Part shown: positions 1-4,848 of the stretch, in pieces
How positions within the stretch are numbered: position 1 is the stretch's first letter
Layout: each line of letters begins with the position of its first letter
NCBI GenBank assembly: GCA_018817035.1
Contig: JAHIUV010000205.1
Coordinates: 1-7,501, forward strand
Direction: 5' to 3'
Length of the DNA stretch: 7,501 nt
From: Candidatus Omnitrophota bacterium
GTDB taxonomy: Bacteria > Omnitrophota > Gorgyraeia > Gorgyraeales > Gorgyraeaceae
Notes under the pieces: model-generated
The model's input: the letters and a program-made list of their open reading frames with translations, nothing else
The model's database searches: none
Told to the model about the DNA's origin: nothing
Position numbers and translations under genes: made by a program

Positions 1-208
1 GTGTTTAAATCAGCATTACTTCGTAACGCTCGAAGAAACAAAAATTATTATAGAAAACTGGAGAAAGGAGTATAATACATTCAGGCCTCATGGATCATTA
101 AAAGGCTTAACGCCTGAAGAATTCAGGAAGGTATGGAAAGAACAAAAACAACCACCAAAAACACCGGAAATTCAACTTACAAGCTGTCCAGTGTAAGGGG
201 TAAGGTCA
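1..208 (+). mobile_element. Right end of an IS3-family insertion sequence
   Basis: The OrfB tail is followed directly by a terminal sequence ending GGGGTAAGGTCA (197-208), whose reverse complement TGACCTTACCCC begins with the TG expected at IS3-family ends. The element therefore probably ends at 208, with flanking DNA (TTACT...) beginning at 209. The left inverted repeat and the 3-5 bp target duplication cannot be checked because the other end lies outside the window. Confidence 0.75.
2..196 (+). CDS. IS3-family transposase OrfB, C-terminal end (partial)
   Basis: The window opens inside this gene; 64 codons in frame 2 precede a TAA at 194-196. The product is the C-terminal tail of a DDE integrase-type transposase (rve superfamily), which cuts and joins the ends of its insertion sequence. 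The visible signature is LEETKIIIENWRKEYNTFRP followed by HGSL and then LTPEEF. This is the typical IS3 OrfB tail, in which the element's catalytic Glu lies in the upstream part outside the window. The stop falls inside the right end of the element. The reading frame shows no damage here, but completeness cannot be judged because most of the gene and the left end are off-window. Confidence 0.9.
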   Translation, partial: CLNQHYFVTLEETKIIIENWRKEYNTFRPHGSLKGLTPEEFRKVWKEQKQPPKTPEIQLTSCPV

Positions 209-343
209 TTACTACTATACGCATTATATAGCCCTCACTACTACAAATTCCTTATTAATTCTAATCTTGATTAACTTACAATACTGGTTCCAAAATTGTA
301 ATTTTTAGCTTCAAAAATGTCAAAAAATTTGTCATACTTTCCC
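209..343. other. AT-rich intergenic stretch
   Basis: This is an AT-rich spacer between the IS3 end and the promoter of the small RNA unit. I see no open reading frame, tRNA or clear repeat in it. A poly-A/poly-T rich tract just upstream of the promoter at 300-340 could act as an UP element, but this is only suggested by composition. Confidence 0.4.
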
Positions 344-373
344 TTGACAAACACTATGCCTATAAGGTATAGT
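344..373 (+). promoter_or_regulatory. Near-consensus sigma-70 promoter for small RNA
   Basis: TTGACA (344-349) and TATAGT (368-373) are separated by 18 bases, a perfect -35 and a 5/6 match to the -10. Transcription would start near 380. An A/T-rich tract lies directly upstream. The only thing downstream on this strand is a structured stretch ending in a terminator at about 474. Confidence 0.75.
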
Positions 374-379
374 TAAAGT

Positions 380-474
380 GAGCGGTAAGACCGTTTTGGG
401 TTTCTTAGGTGTTCCCTTCCATCTGGTTGGCTATAGCCTTAGAGCAAAAAGCCCAAAAGGCACGCTCTTTTTTC
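380..474 (+). ncRNA. Putative orphan small RNA, about 95 nt
   Basis: A consensus promoter and an intrinsic terminator bracket about 95 nt without a plausible coding region. The sequence folds back on itself. The 5' end GAGCG (380-384) can pair with CGCTC (463-467). CC plus TTTTGGG (391-392, 394-400) can pair with CCCAAAA plus GG (452-458, 459-460). Local hairpins CGG/CCG (383-393), AGG/CCT (407-417) and the self-complementary GGCTATAGCC (429-438) sit within. The long-range helix competes with the terminator stem, as in attenuators and riboswitches, but no same-strand gene follows. I could not match it to SRP, 6S, tmRNA or a riboswitch class I know. It may be an sRNA, or a leader that lost its gene. 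Confidence 0.55.
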
Positions 475-479
475 TTTTT
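441..479 (+). terminator. Intrinsic terminator of the small RNA
   Basis: AGAGC (441-445) pairs with GCTCT (464-468), with an inner GCC/GGC stem (451-453 with 459-461). It is followed by a run of T (468-473) and, after one C, five more T (475-479). It ends at the stop codon of the convergent DUF3800 gene (478-480). The same stem could work from the other side, but on that strand the A-rich side precedes the stem and no good U-tract follows it. Confidence 0.8.
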
Positions 480-1128
480 AGGGCAAATAGAGATCATCAA
501 ATAAGACCTTATCCTTAAAAATATCATACCATTGTAAATCTTTGCGTTCGTATTTTCTAAAAATACCCCAACAAAACATGTCTGTTGCTTGTAATGCTCT
601 ATTTTCTGTTGATAAGGAATGTACAATATCTAAAGGCACGCTTGGGTTCAGTCTTCCTTTTAATTGTCCAATGATATAGCTATTAAACTCTTGAATTTGA
701 GGTTTACTTTTACTTTTATCTATAGTCAGACAAACTCGCTGAGAAGCAGTCTCAAAAGGAATCTTATCTAATACAAGTCTCGCTATATAATTATAAACAT
801 GCGCTTTTTTCTCAGCCAACTCCTGGTATACCCTGCGTTTATTTAAAGTTATGCTGTACAATCCAAATCTAACACCTTTAAGTTGTTTGTAGAAATATTT
901 TTTTATCTTTAAGGTTGTTTCTGTAGCTTTTAATTCTTGAACGATTCTTTTCCTAAAGCCTGGGGGATTCAATTTTCTTCTCAATGTCTTCGTGCACCCT
1001 TTAATAATAGCTCGGTTCCTATTGGATTCACTAACAGCTAATATTGTTACTGTAAAATAGTTTGAGGGTTTCTTATTCACAAAGTCGAAACCTAAATCAC
1101 CACTTTCATCTAAATATAAAAACCACAT
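478..1128 (-). CDS. DUF3800 family protein
   Basis: A 216-residue protein with the hallmarks of DUF3800, a family with an RNase H-like fold that is common in phages, islands and near defence genes and has no settled biochemical role. Seen here are the N-terminal YLDESGD motif (residues 5-11), an Asp after a hydrophobic strand (CLTID, D137) and the C-terminal helix ALQATDMFCWG (D183). These positions hold the conserved acidic residues of the family, and the length is normal. The ATG at 1126-1128 is preceded by GAGGAGAG (positions 1136-1143), a good ribosome binding site. The gene is more AT-rich than those right of the tRNA, which suggests separate origin. It stands alone between a tRNA terminator and a convergent small RNA. 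A nuclease or toxin role is only a guess. Confidence 0.85.
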   Translation of the reverse strand: MWFLYLDESGDLGFDFVNKKPSNYFTVTILAVSESNRNRAIIKGCTKTLRRKLNPPGFRKRIVQELKATETTLKIKKYFYKQLKGVRFGLYSITLNKRRVYQELAEKKAHVYNYIARLVLDKIPFETASQRVCLTIDKSKSKPQIQEFNSYIIGQLKGRLNPSVPLDIVHSLSTENRALQATDMFCWGIFRKYERKDLQWYDIFKDKVLFDDLYLP

Positions 1129-1135
1129 TACGACG

Positions 1136-1143
1136 CTCTCCTC
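1136..1143 (-). promoter_or_regulatory. Ribosome binding site of the DUF3800 gene
   Basis: Reads GAGGAG followed by AG on the minus strand, ending 7 bases before the ATG, and supports the chosen start. Confidence 0.75.
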
Positions 1144-1233
1144 TAATAGTTAATATATATAATATTCTTAAAATATGACCCTGGCAAGCTAAAAGGAAAA
1201 ATACAAGATCCAACGACCGGACAATATCTATTC

Positions 1234-1266
1234 ATTATATTCTGTTGTGACATTAGCGTGACGTTA
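1234..1266 (-). promoter_or_regulatory. Probable DUF3800 promoter with tandem operator-like repeats
   Basis: On the minus strand a perfect -10 TATAAT (1234-1239) lies about 100 bases upstream of the DUF3800 ATG. There is no good -35 at the right distance. In its place stand two direct copies of TAAYGTCAC (TAACGTCAC at 1258-1266, TAATGTCAC at 1247-1255), exactly 11 bases or one helical turn apart. A weak -35 covered by a tandem repeat suggests a regulator-dependent promoter. The promoter call is an inference from sequence alone. Confidence 0.45.
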
Positions 1267-1278
1267 AGGATAAGAAAT

Positions 1279-1315
1279 ATACAAAAATATACAACTATAC
1301 GCAAAAGGATACAAC
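1279..1315. repeat. Short direct repeats of ATACAA type
   Basis: Four ATAC(GC)AA-like words begin at 1279, 1289, 1297 and 1309 (spacings 10, 8 and 12) on the plus strand. They lie between the tRNA terminator and the DUF3800 promoter. They may be binding sites for the same or another regulator, or a chance product of AT-rich DNA. Confidence 0.3.
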
Positions 1316-1319
1316 GAAA

Positions 1320-1361
1320 TAAAAAAGGCGTAACTACTCTAAAAAACAAGTAATTACGCCT
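1320..1361 (-). terminator. Intrinsic terminator downstream of tRNA-Phe
   Basis: On the minus strand AGGCGTAA (1361-1354) pairs with TTACGCCT (1333-1326), an 8-bp stem with a 20-nt loop, followed by a run of T (1325-1321). It lies about 47 bases past the tRNA 3' end and would end the tRNA transcript before the DUF3800 gene. Confidence 0.8.
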
Positions 1362-1407
1362 AATTACTAATGAAAACTATAGGTTACGAAAAACTCTCGA
1401 AAATGCA

Positions 1408-1483
1408 TGGTGCCGAGGCCCAGAATCGAACTGGGGACGCACGGATTTTCAGTCCGTCGCTCTACCGGCTGAGCTACCTCGGC
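1408..1483 (-). tRNA. tRNA-Phe (GAA)
   Basis: A 76-base tRNA read on the minus strand. The acceptor GCCGAGG pairs with CCTCGGC and is followed by A and an encoded CCA (1410-1408). The D loop contains AGCTCAGCCGGTAGAGC. The anticodon stem GACGGA...TCCGTG (core ACGGA/TCCGT) surrounds CTGAAAA with anticodon GAA. The T arm is CCCCAGTTCGATTCTGGG (TTCGATT loop). All standard parts are present, so the gene should be functional. The 3' ends of tRNA genes are frequent integrase targets, and the AT-rich accessory DNA begins just beyond this 3' end. Confidence 0.97.
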
Positions 1484-1499
1484 ATTACTTCGCTCTTTG

Positions 1500-1505
1500 A
1501 TTATA
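1500..1505 (-). promoter_or_regulatory. Possible proximal -10 box for tRNA-Phe
   Basis: TATAAT on the minus strand, 16 bases ahead of the mature tRNA 5' end, with no convincing -35 element. It may be a second start or be fortuitous. Confidence 0.3.
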
Positions 1506-1560
1506 TTGTCGATCTTGCTACGACGAGCTTCGTAGATGCTTAGCGACTTAACTTTAACCT

Positions 1561-1588
1561 ATTTTATCAAACCCCTTCATTATGTCAA
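1561..1588 (-). promoter_or_regulatory. Sigma-70 promoter upstream of tRNA-Phe
   Basis: TTGACA (1588-1583) and TAAAAT (1566-1561) are separated by 16 bases on the minus strand. Transcription would begin near 1554, giving a leader of about 70 nt before the tRNA. That leader contains a small hairpin, CTACGA/TCGTAG (1518-1523 with 1530-1535). Confidence 0.65.
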
Positions 1589-1599
1589 TAAATAACTTC

Positions 1600-1607
1600 G
1601 CCTTAAC
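1600..1607. repeat. Target site duplication, left copy
   Basis: GCCTTAAC immediately left of the MITE end, identical to 1769-1776. Confidence 0.75.
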
Positions 1608-1768
1608 GTAACCGGTGAGTTATCAGGGGTACTGTAAATCTTTTGCCAGGCGCAAATATTCTTCGAGCGGAGCGAAGCGTAGTCGAGAAGTGCGCCCAGA
1701 GAGTTCTCGACTCGTTTCACTCGCTCGAACAATATTGATATATACTCCCCTGTTTATTCACCGGTTAC
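1608..1768. mobile_element. 161-bp MITE, probably IS66-type ends
   Basis: The element begins GTAACCGGTGA (1608-1618) and ends with the exact reverse complement TCACCGGTTAC (1758-1768). CAGGGG (1624-1629) and CCCCTG (1747-1752) continue the inverted repeat after a 5-base mismatch on each side. Inside, AATATT plus TTCGAGCG...GTCGAGAA (1655-1689) pairs imperfectly with TTCTCGAC...CGCTCGAA plus AATATT (1704-1736) around a 14-base loop, so almost the whole element can fold into one hairpin. It is flanked by identical 8-mers GCCTTAAC. Ends beginning GTAA and an 8-bp duplication are characters of IS66-family elements; assignment to that family is inference. It encodes no protein and would need a transposase in trans. 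Confidence 0.75.
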
Positions 1769-1776
1769 GCCTTAAC
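1769..1776. repeat. Target site duplication, right copy
   Basis: GCCTTAAC immediately right of the MITE end. Six of its bases also form part of the arm of the hairpin past apbE (1771-1783). Confidence 0.75.
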
Positions 1777-1811
1777 TTCACAACAGTGCATTGCAGTTTT
1801 GTGAAGTTAAG
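1771..1811. terminator. Hairpin directly after the apbE stop codon
   Basis: CTTAACTTCACAA (1771-1783) and TTGTGAAGTTAAG (1799-1811) form a perfect 13-bp stem with a 15-base loop. The stem starts at the base next to the apbE stop (1812-1814). On the minus strand no T tract follows, either now or in the reconstructed site without the MITE. It may therefore be an RNA 3'-end stabiliser or a weak terminator rather than a classical one. On the plus strand the stem is followed by a weak T-rich stretch. Confidence 0.55.
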
Positions 1812-2684
1812 CTATTTTTCCGGTGCTTTTGTGGATGATTCTATGATTTTAATATCTTTAAAAGCCTTTAGAATAGCGTTGATACCTTCGGGGCCTTTTA
1901 CAAAAACCGCTGTAGAGAGGACATCGGCTTTTTCCGCTGAGCCAGCGACTATGGTAACGCTTCCGCCTGAAGTAACGGATGCGCCGCTGGCGGGGTCTAT
2001 TACATGCGACGGCCTTTCATAATTACCCGACGTTGCCACTGCCTGATCCTTTAATTCTATCCTGTCTATGATATTATTCTTGTTCTCCGGGTCCCTTATG
2101 CCTATGCGCCAGTTATCTCTATCTGGTGGATTGCCCGCGGCGAAAATATTGCCGCCTATATTTACCAGGACATCTATTATCCCGTCAGCCAGCAAAATAT
2201 CCTTTGCTTTGTCAACCGCGTAACCTTTCGCTATGCCACCCAGGTCTATCTTTATATCCTCTTCCAAGAAATACACAGTATAATTTTCTTTATCGAGGCT
2301 GATCTTTTTATATCTTCCTTTTTTGCCGATCTCCGCGGTTATATCAAAAGCTCCGTCGGTTATCACGCTGTAATCAATGGAACGTCCTATGAGGCTGAAC
2401 ATCTCCGGACTAACCTTTGCTTTTTCTTTGCCAGCTAAGTTGTTTATTTTAAAAAGTTCACTTTTATCGTCGAACTTGCTGCAAAGTCTCTCTACGCGGC
2501 GCATCTCCTCAAACGCCCTATCCATAGATGCCACAGCCTTTTCTTTGTCGGGATTATAACAAGATATCTCGGCAAAAGTATCCATGAGTACCCTGGTATT
2601 CTTGAATAATAAAGGCTGACCGCAGCCGGAGAGAAATAAAATAATAAAGGAATAATAAAAAAGACGGGATTTAAAAAAAATCAT
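1812..2684 (-). CDS. apbE: FAD:protein FMN transferase (ApbE), lipoprotein, shortened
   Basis: ApbE proteins attach FMN from FAD to a Thr of exported redox proteins (Nqr, Rnf and related), using Mg2+ outside the cytoplasmic membrane. This 290-residue copy has a hydrophobic N terminus with lipobox LSGC (acylated Cys at 21). Family motifs are DLGGIAKGYAVD (147-158), GGN (177-179), ATSGNYER (217-224), HVIDPASG (227-234) and ADVLSTAVFV with the metal-site pair D254/T258. Between FDIT (113-116) and DLGG only about 30 residues remain where the family normally has about 60: the VGPL..LWGF segment is missing and the chain passes straight to AEIGKKGRYKKISLD. The gene is last of three, 5 bases after the decarboxylase, with no clear ribosome binding site, so translational coupling is likely. 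No flavinylation target is visible in the window. Confidence 0.9.
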   Translation of the reverse strand: MIFFKSRLFYYSFIILFLSGCGQPLLFKNTRVLMDTFAEISCYNPDKEKAVASMDRAFEEMRRVERLCSKFDDKSELFKINNLAGKEKAKVSPEMFSLIGRSIDYSVITDGAFDITAEIGKKGRYKKISLDKENYTVYFLEEDIKIDLGGIAKGYAVDKAKDILLADGIIDVLVNIGGNIFAAGNPPDRDNWRIGIRDPENKNNIIDRIELKDQAVATSGNYERPSHVIDPASGASVTSGGSVTIVAGSAEKADVLSTAVFVKGPEGINAILKAFKDIKIIESSTKAPEK

Positions 2685-2689
2685 CTGGA

Positions 2690-3307
2690 TTAAAACAAAA
2701 ATACAGCAGCCGCTAGTACAGTAGACCAGTTGCCGTTGGGATCTATTATCGTGGATTGGGTGGTATTGCCTGTTTTGACTATCTTATCGCTCATTCTGTA
2801 TTCTTCTTTTACCTCATCCCAGTTCTTGGAATCATTAAAATCCGAAAAACCAAGAGTAGACGCGAGCATCCTAGCCGCAAGCTCCTCCGCGTAATCACCG
2901 GCTGTCTCGTCTGTCTGGCCATAAGCGTGATGTTCGCTTAGATAGCCATACATTAACTCACCTGCCGGAACAGCTGTCCCTACAGATGCCGCTATTAAGC
3001 GCCTTGGTTCGTTAGAACTACAGCGCGCCAAAACACAAAATGTTATCATACCCGGAACCAGTTCTTTTATACCTTCATTACGTGAGATTATCTTGCATCC
3101 GGGAGGGGATATACTAGACACATGCACAAGATTGCACTTCTCTATGCCGGCATCCCTAAGCGCGAGCTCATAAGAACGGAGTTCTTCTTTGTGGGTGCCC
3201 ACTCCTTTCGTAAAAAAGAGTTTTGTAGGCACCATTTTAGGAACCGTAACTTGCTGTTGCTGCTGCTCTATCGGCTCGGTTGGCTGCTGCGCGGGAGCAT
3301 TATTCAT
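2690..3307 (-). CDS. pdaD: Pyruvoyl-dependent arginine decarboxylase
   Basis: Converts arginine to agmatine, the first step of one polyamine route or of arginine-dependent acid resistance. The enzyme has no PLP: it cuts itself between two Ser residues, and the new N-terminal Ser becomes a pyruvoyl group. The 205-residue protein shows KCNLVHVSSISPPG (57-70). Self-cleavage is expected between S64 and S65, and N59 matches the conserved Asn before the site. The catalytic Glu sits in GYLSEHHAYGQT (E125). The C-terminal part (GDYAEELAARML and the closing NWSTVLAAAVFLF) is intact. Unusual is an N-terminal extension of about 24 residues rich in Gln and Pro with a run of five Gln (15-19). The start is preceded by AGGA inside the previous gene's last codons and follows its stop by 3 bases. 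Archaeal PdaD and chlamydial AaxB belong to this family. Confidence 0.93.
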   Translation of the reverse strand: MNNAPAQQPTEPIEQQQQQVTVPKMVPTKLFFTKGVGTHKEELRSYELALRDAGIEKCNLVHVSSISPPGCKIISRNEGIKELVPGMITFCVLARCSSNEPRRLIAASVGTAVPAGELMYGYLSEHHAYGQTDETAGDYAEELAARMLASTLGFSDFNDSKNWDEVKEEYRMSDKIVKTGNTTQSTIIDPNGNWSTVLAAAVFLF

Positions 3308-3310
3308 AGA

Positions 3311-3736
3311 TCATTCCTGTATAGGTTCTTCGGTCTCGTCACTTAAATCCATTTCCGCGGGGGCTTCTTCCTCCATCAGGACATCTACCCAGCTGGCTAC
3401 CAGAACACCGCTATCATTGGTATAATATCCCACTTCTGCCTGCACGCCCACTGTTACGTCAGAAAGCCCTATGTCTTCTATGCCTTTCCAAAGAATTGTC
3501 TCTCCGTCGACTACAGAAAATACATCTTCTCCGTCATCTGTCTTTACCGTAACGGTCCCGGCGTCCACGTCGAGAGAAGTGACTTCTCCGGTAATAACGC
3601 CTTCATCGGCTCGCGCTTCCACAGCCATATCTTCCGCCGGAGCCATTGTTTCTTCCGCCATTTCCTGCGCGATGACCGGGGACACAGAAACCAAAATAAA
3701 TCCCAAAACCAACAACAATAAATTTGTCTTTCTCAT
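3311..3736 (-). CDS. Small acidic exported protein, DUF5666-like
   Basis: I do not recognise a characterised function. The 141-residue product has a signal peptide (MRKTN, hydrophobic 6-19) with likely cleavage after VIA (A23). The mature part is very acidic, with Ala/Glu/Met-rich low-complexity arms at both ends (24-45 and 122-141). The core (46-121) has the pattern GVITGEVTSLDVDAGTVTVK ... DGETILW ... SDVTVGVQAEVGYY, which resembles the small beta-barrel of DUF5666-type periplasmic proteins; this is a pattern match by eye. The start is fixed by an excellent AGGAGG 9 bases upstream and a strong promoter. It is first of three genes in the arginine decarboxylase cluster, and its relation to that enzyme is unknown. 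Confidence 0.8.
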   Translation of the reverse strand: MRKTNLLLLVLGFILVSVSPVIAQEMAEETMAPAEDMAVEARADEGVITGEVTSLDVDAGTVTVKTDDGEDVFSVVDGETILWKGIEDIGLSDVTVGVQAEVGYYTNDSGVLVASWVDVLMEEEAPAEMDLSDETEEPIQE

Positions 3737-3740
3737 AACT

Positions 3741-3755
3741 GTTTCCTCCTCTTTT
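3741..3755 (-). promoter_or_regulatory. Strong ribosome binding site of the small exported protein
   Basis: Reads GAGGAGGAAAC on the minus strand, just ahead of the ATG at 3734-3736. It is the best Shine-Dalgarno sequence in the window and confirms that this organism uses them. The downstream apbE and the cupin and SYLF genes lack one. Confidence 0.8.
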
Positions 3756-3776
3756 GTAAAAATAAACCTTAGAAAA

Positions 3777-3804
3777 ATTATAGCATAAAAAACAGCTTTT
3801 TCAA
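3777..3804 (-). promoter_or_regulatory. Promoter of the exported protein-pdaD-apbE cluster
   Basis: TTGAAA (3804-3799), a 16-base spacer and TATAAT (3782-3777), with TG one base ahead of the -10 (extended -10). A start near 3770 gives a leader of about 34 nt containing the strong ribosome binding site. It lies 13 bases past the cupin stop codon. I see no clear terminator between the two clusters, so read-through from the upstream genes is possible. Confidence 0.75.
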
Positions 3805-3817
3805 TTAAAATCGCTTA

Positions 3818-4144
3818 TCAGGCAAATGAAGTTATAAATATATACTCTAATGGTTCTTCTCCTGTATTTTTTATATCGTGTAGCGTTTTTGGAGCAACAT
3901 ATAAAACTATGCCTTTATCTATATCAAAAATATCTTTTTTCTCTATCAGCGCCTGGCCTTTCCCCGCTAAAATAACCAGGATTTCCTCGCGCTCTCCGGT
4001 AGTATGTTCACCTACGCTTTCGCCGGGCTGCAATATGACATGTCCTGATTTCATGCCGCAAGTACCGGACTCTTTATTGAACAGACGCTGATACTTTTCT
4101 TTAGTGTACAGCTTTACTAATTTTACGTTTGGGTTGTTTACCAT
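3818..4144 (-). CDS. Small single-domain cupin protein
   Basis: A 108-residue protein of the cupin_2 type, a six-stranded barrel that usually binds one metal ion; members range from isomerases and dioxygenases to sugar sensors. Cupin motif 1 reads PGESVGEHTTGEREEILVIL (40-59), with H47 and E53/E54 as possible ligands, and the second His of the usual HxH is replaced by Thr (T49). Motif 2 reads APKTLHDIKNTG (84-95) with H89. The Thr replacement leaves metal binding uncertain. It has no signal peptide and is probably cytoplasmic. The ATG at 4142-4144 follows the SYLF stop by 13 bases with no clear ribosome binding site, so it is likely part of that transcript. The substrate cannot be told from the sequence. 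Confidence 0.88.
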   Translation of the reverse strand: MVNNPNVKLVKLYTKEKYQRLFNKESGTCGMKSGHVILQPGESVGEHTTGEREEILVILAGKGQALIEKKDIFDIDKGIVLYVAPKTLHDIKNTGEEPLEYIFITSFA

Positions 4145-4157
4145 GCGGAGAGATTGA

Positions 4158-4844
4158 TCAATAGGACTGCAGGATATTTATAAGATCTTTTCCTGCCTTA
4201 GAGAGCGGTGCTTTATTTTTGAACAATATATCGTCGACGGTGATATTAGTCCCGTAATACGCTTCATTAGATTTTTCTTCTGTTTTAATTACAGAACCTT
4301 CCAGGGAGATCCCGGCGAACAAGCCTTTGCTTCTGGAATAAGAAAATATACCTGCCTTGAGGCTCAGGTCAGTCGATGCTTCCGCGCTTCTTCCCACAGG
4401 GCCTGCCGCGGCTGCCAGGTCTCCTCCCAGCGTAACACTATTCTCGAGAAAAGATTTCATGCCTCTTTTATTATTAATGACCAATATCAGGTCAATAGCC
4501 TGCCCGCCTATCTGTAATCCGTAGCTCAATCCTTTTATCGTAAAAAAAGCCGGGGCGCTCCACCTGTGATTTTCCCTGTCATGATAAAGTATCACTCCCT
4601 TGCCATACCTGGCTCCCACGATAAATCCGCCTTTTAAGACAGATGGGAATATCGCTATGCCGTAACAATCCGAGATCAGGTCCTTGGGAATGGCATTATC
4701 CGGCATCTCCGACATTTCCTCGAATAATTCATTGCATTCCCGAATCCTCTCATCAAGAGCCGCCGTATCAGCGGCGCAAAGAGAAGGTGCTCCCAATAGT
4801 GACAATGCTAAACAGATCATTAAAATTTTTGAGGTATTTTTCAT
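4158..4844 (-). CDS. Exported SYLF-domain (YSC84) protein
   Basis: A 228-residue protein with a signal peptide (hydrophobic core 8-19, likely cleavage after SLCA, A24). The rest is one SYLF domain, a lipid-binding fold first described in eukaryotic Ysc84/SH3YL1 and widespread as exported proteins in bacteria. Visible parts are CYGIAIFPSVLKGGFIVGAR (60-79), the Tyr/Gly-rich GLSYGLQIGGQAIDLILVIN (105-124), SVTLGGDLAAAAGPVGRSAE (136-155), and GLFAGISLEGS near 174-184 followed by a Tyr-Tyr-Gly segment. The length is usual for the family. The start lies 4 bases past the stop of the giant surface protein, and the two are probably translated in sequence. A role in the outer membrane or envelope is likely; the specific function is unknown. 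Confidence 0.92.
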   Translation of the reverse strand: MKNTSKILMICLALSLLGAPSLCAADTAALDERIRECNELFEEMSEMPDNAIPKDLISDCYGIAIFPSVLKGGFIVGARYGKGVILYHDRENHRWSAPAFFTIKGLSYGLQIGGQAIDLILVINNKRGMKSFLENSVTLGGDLAAAAGPVGRSAEASTDLSLKAGIFSYSRSKGLFAGISLEGSVIKTEEKSNEAYYGTNITVDDILFKNKAPLSKAGKDLINILQSY

Positions 4845-4848
4845 GGCT

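Noticed and set aside
380..474. Known RNA classes (SRP RNA, 6S, tmRNA, c-di-GMP, SAM, glycine, T-box, fluoride) for the small RNA
   Set aside because: None of the conserved core sequences of these classes could be found on either strand.
405..626. 73-residue minus-strand frame overlapping the DUF3800 end and the small RNA
   Set aside because: Out of frame with the well-supported DUF3800 gene, runs through the terminator and has no ribosome binding site.
1143..1349. 68-residue minus-strand open frame between the tRNA terminator and DUF3800
   Set aside because: It starts inside the tRNA terminator loop, has no ribosome binding site, spans the promoter region and has a composition expected from translated AT-rich spacer.
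1615..2022. 135-residue plus-strand open frame across the MITE and apbE end
   Set aside because: It crosses the transposable element and runs antisense to apbE motifs; no family resemblance.
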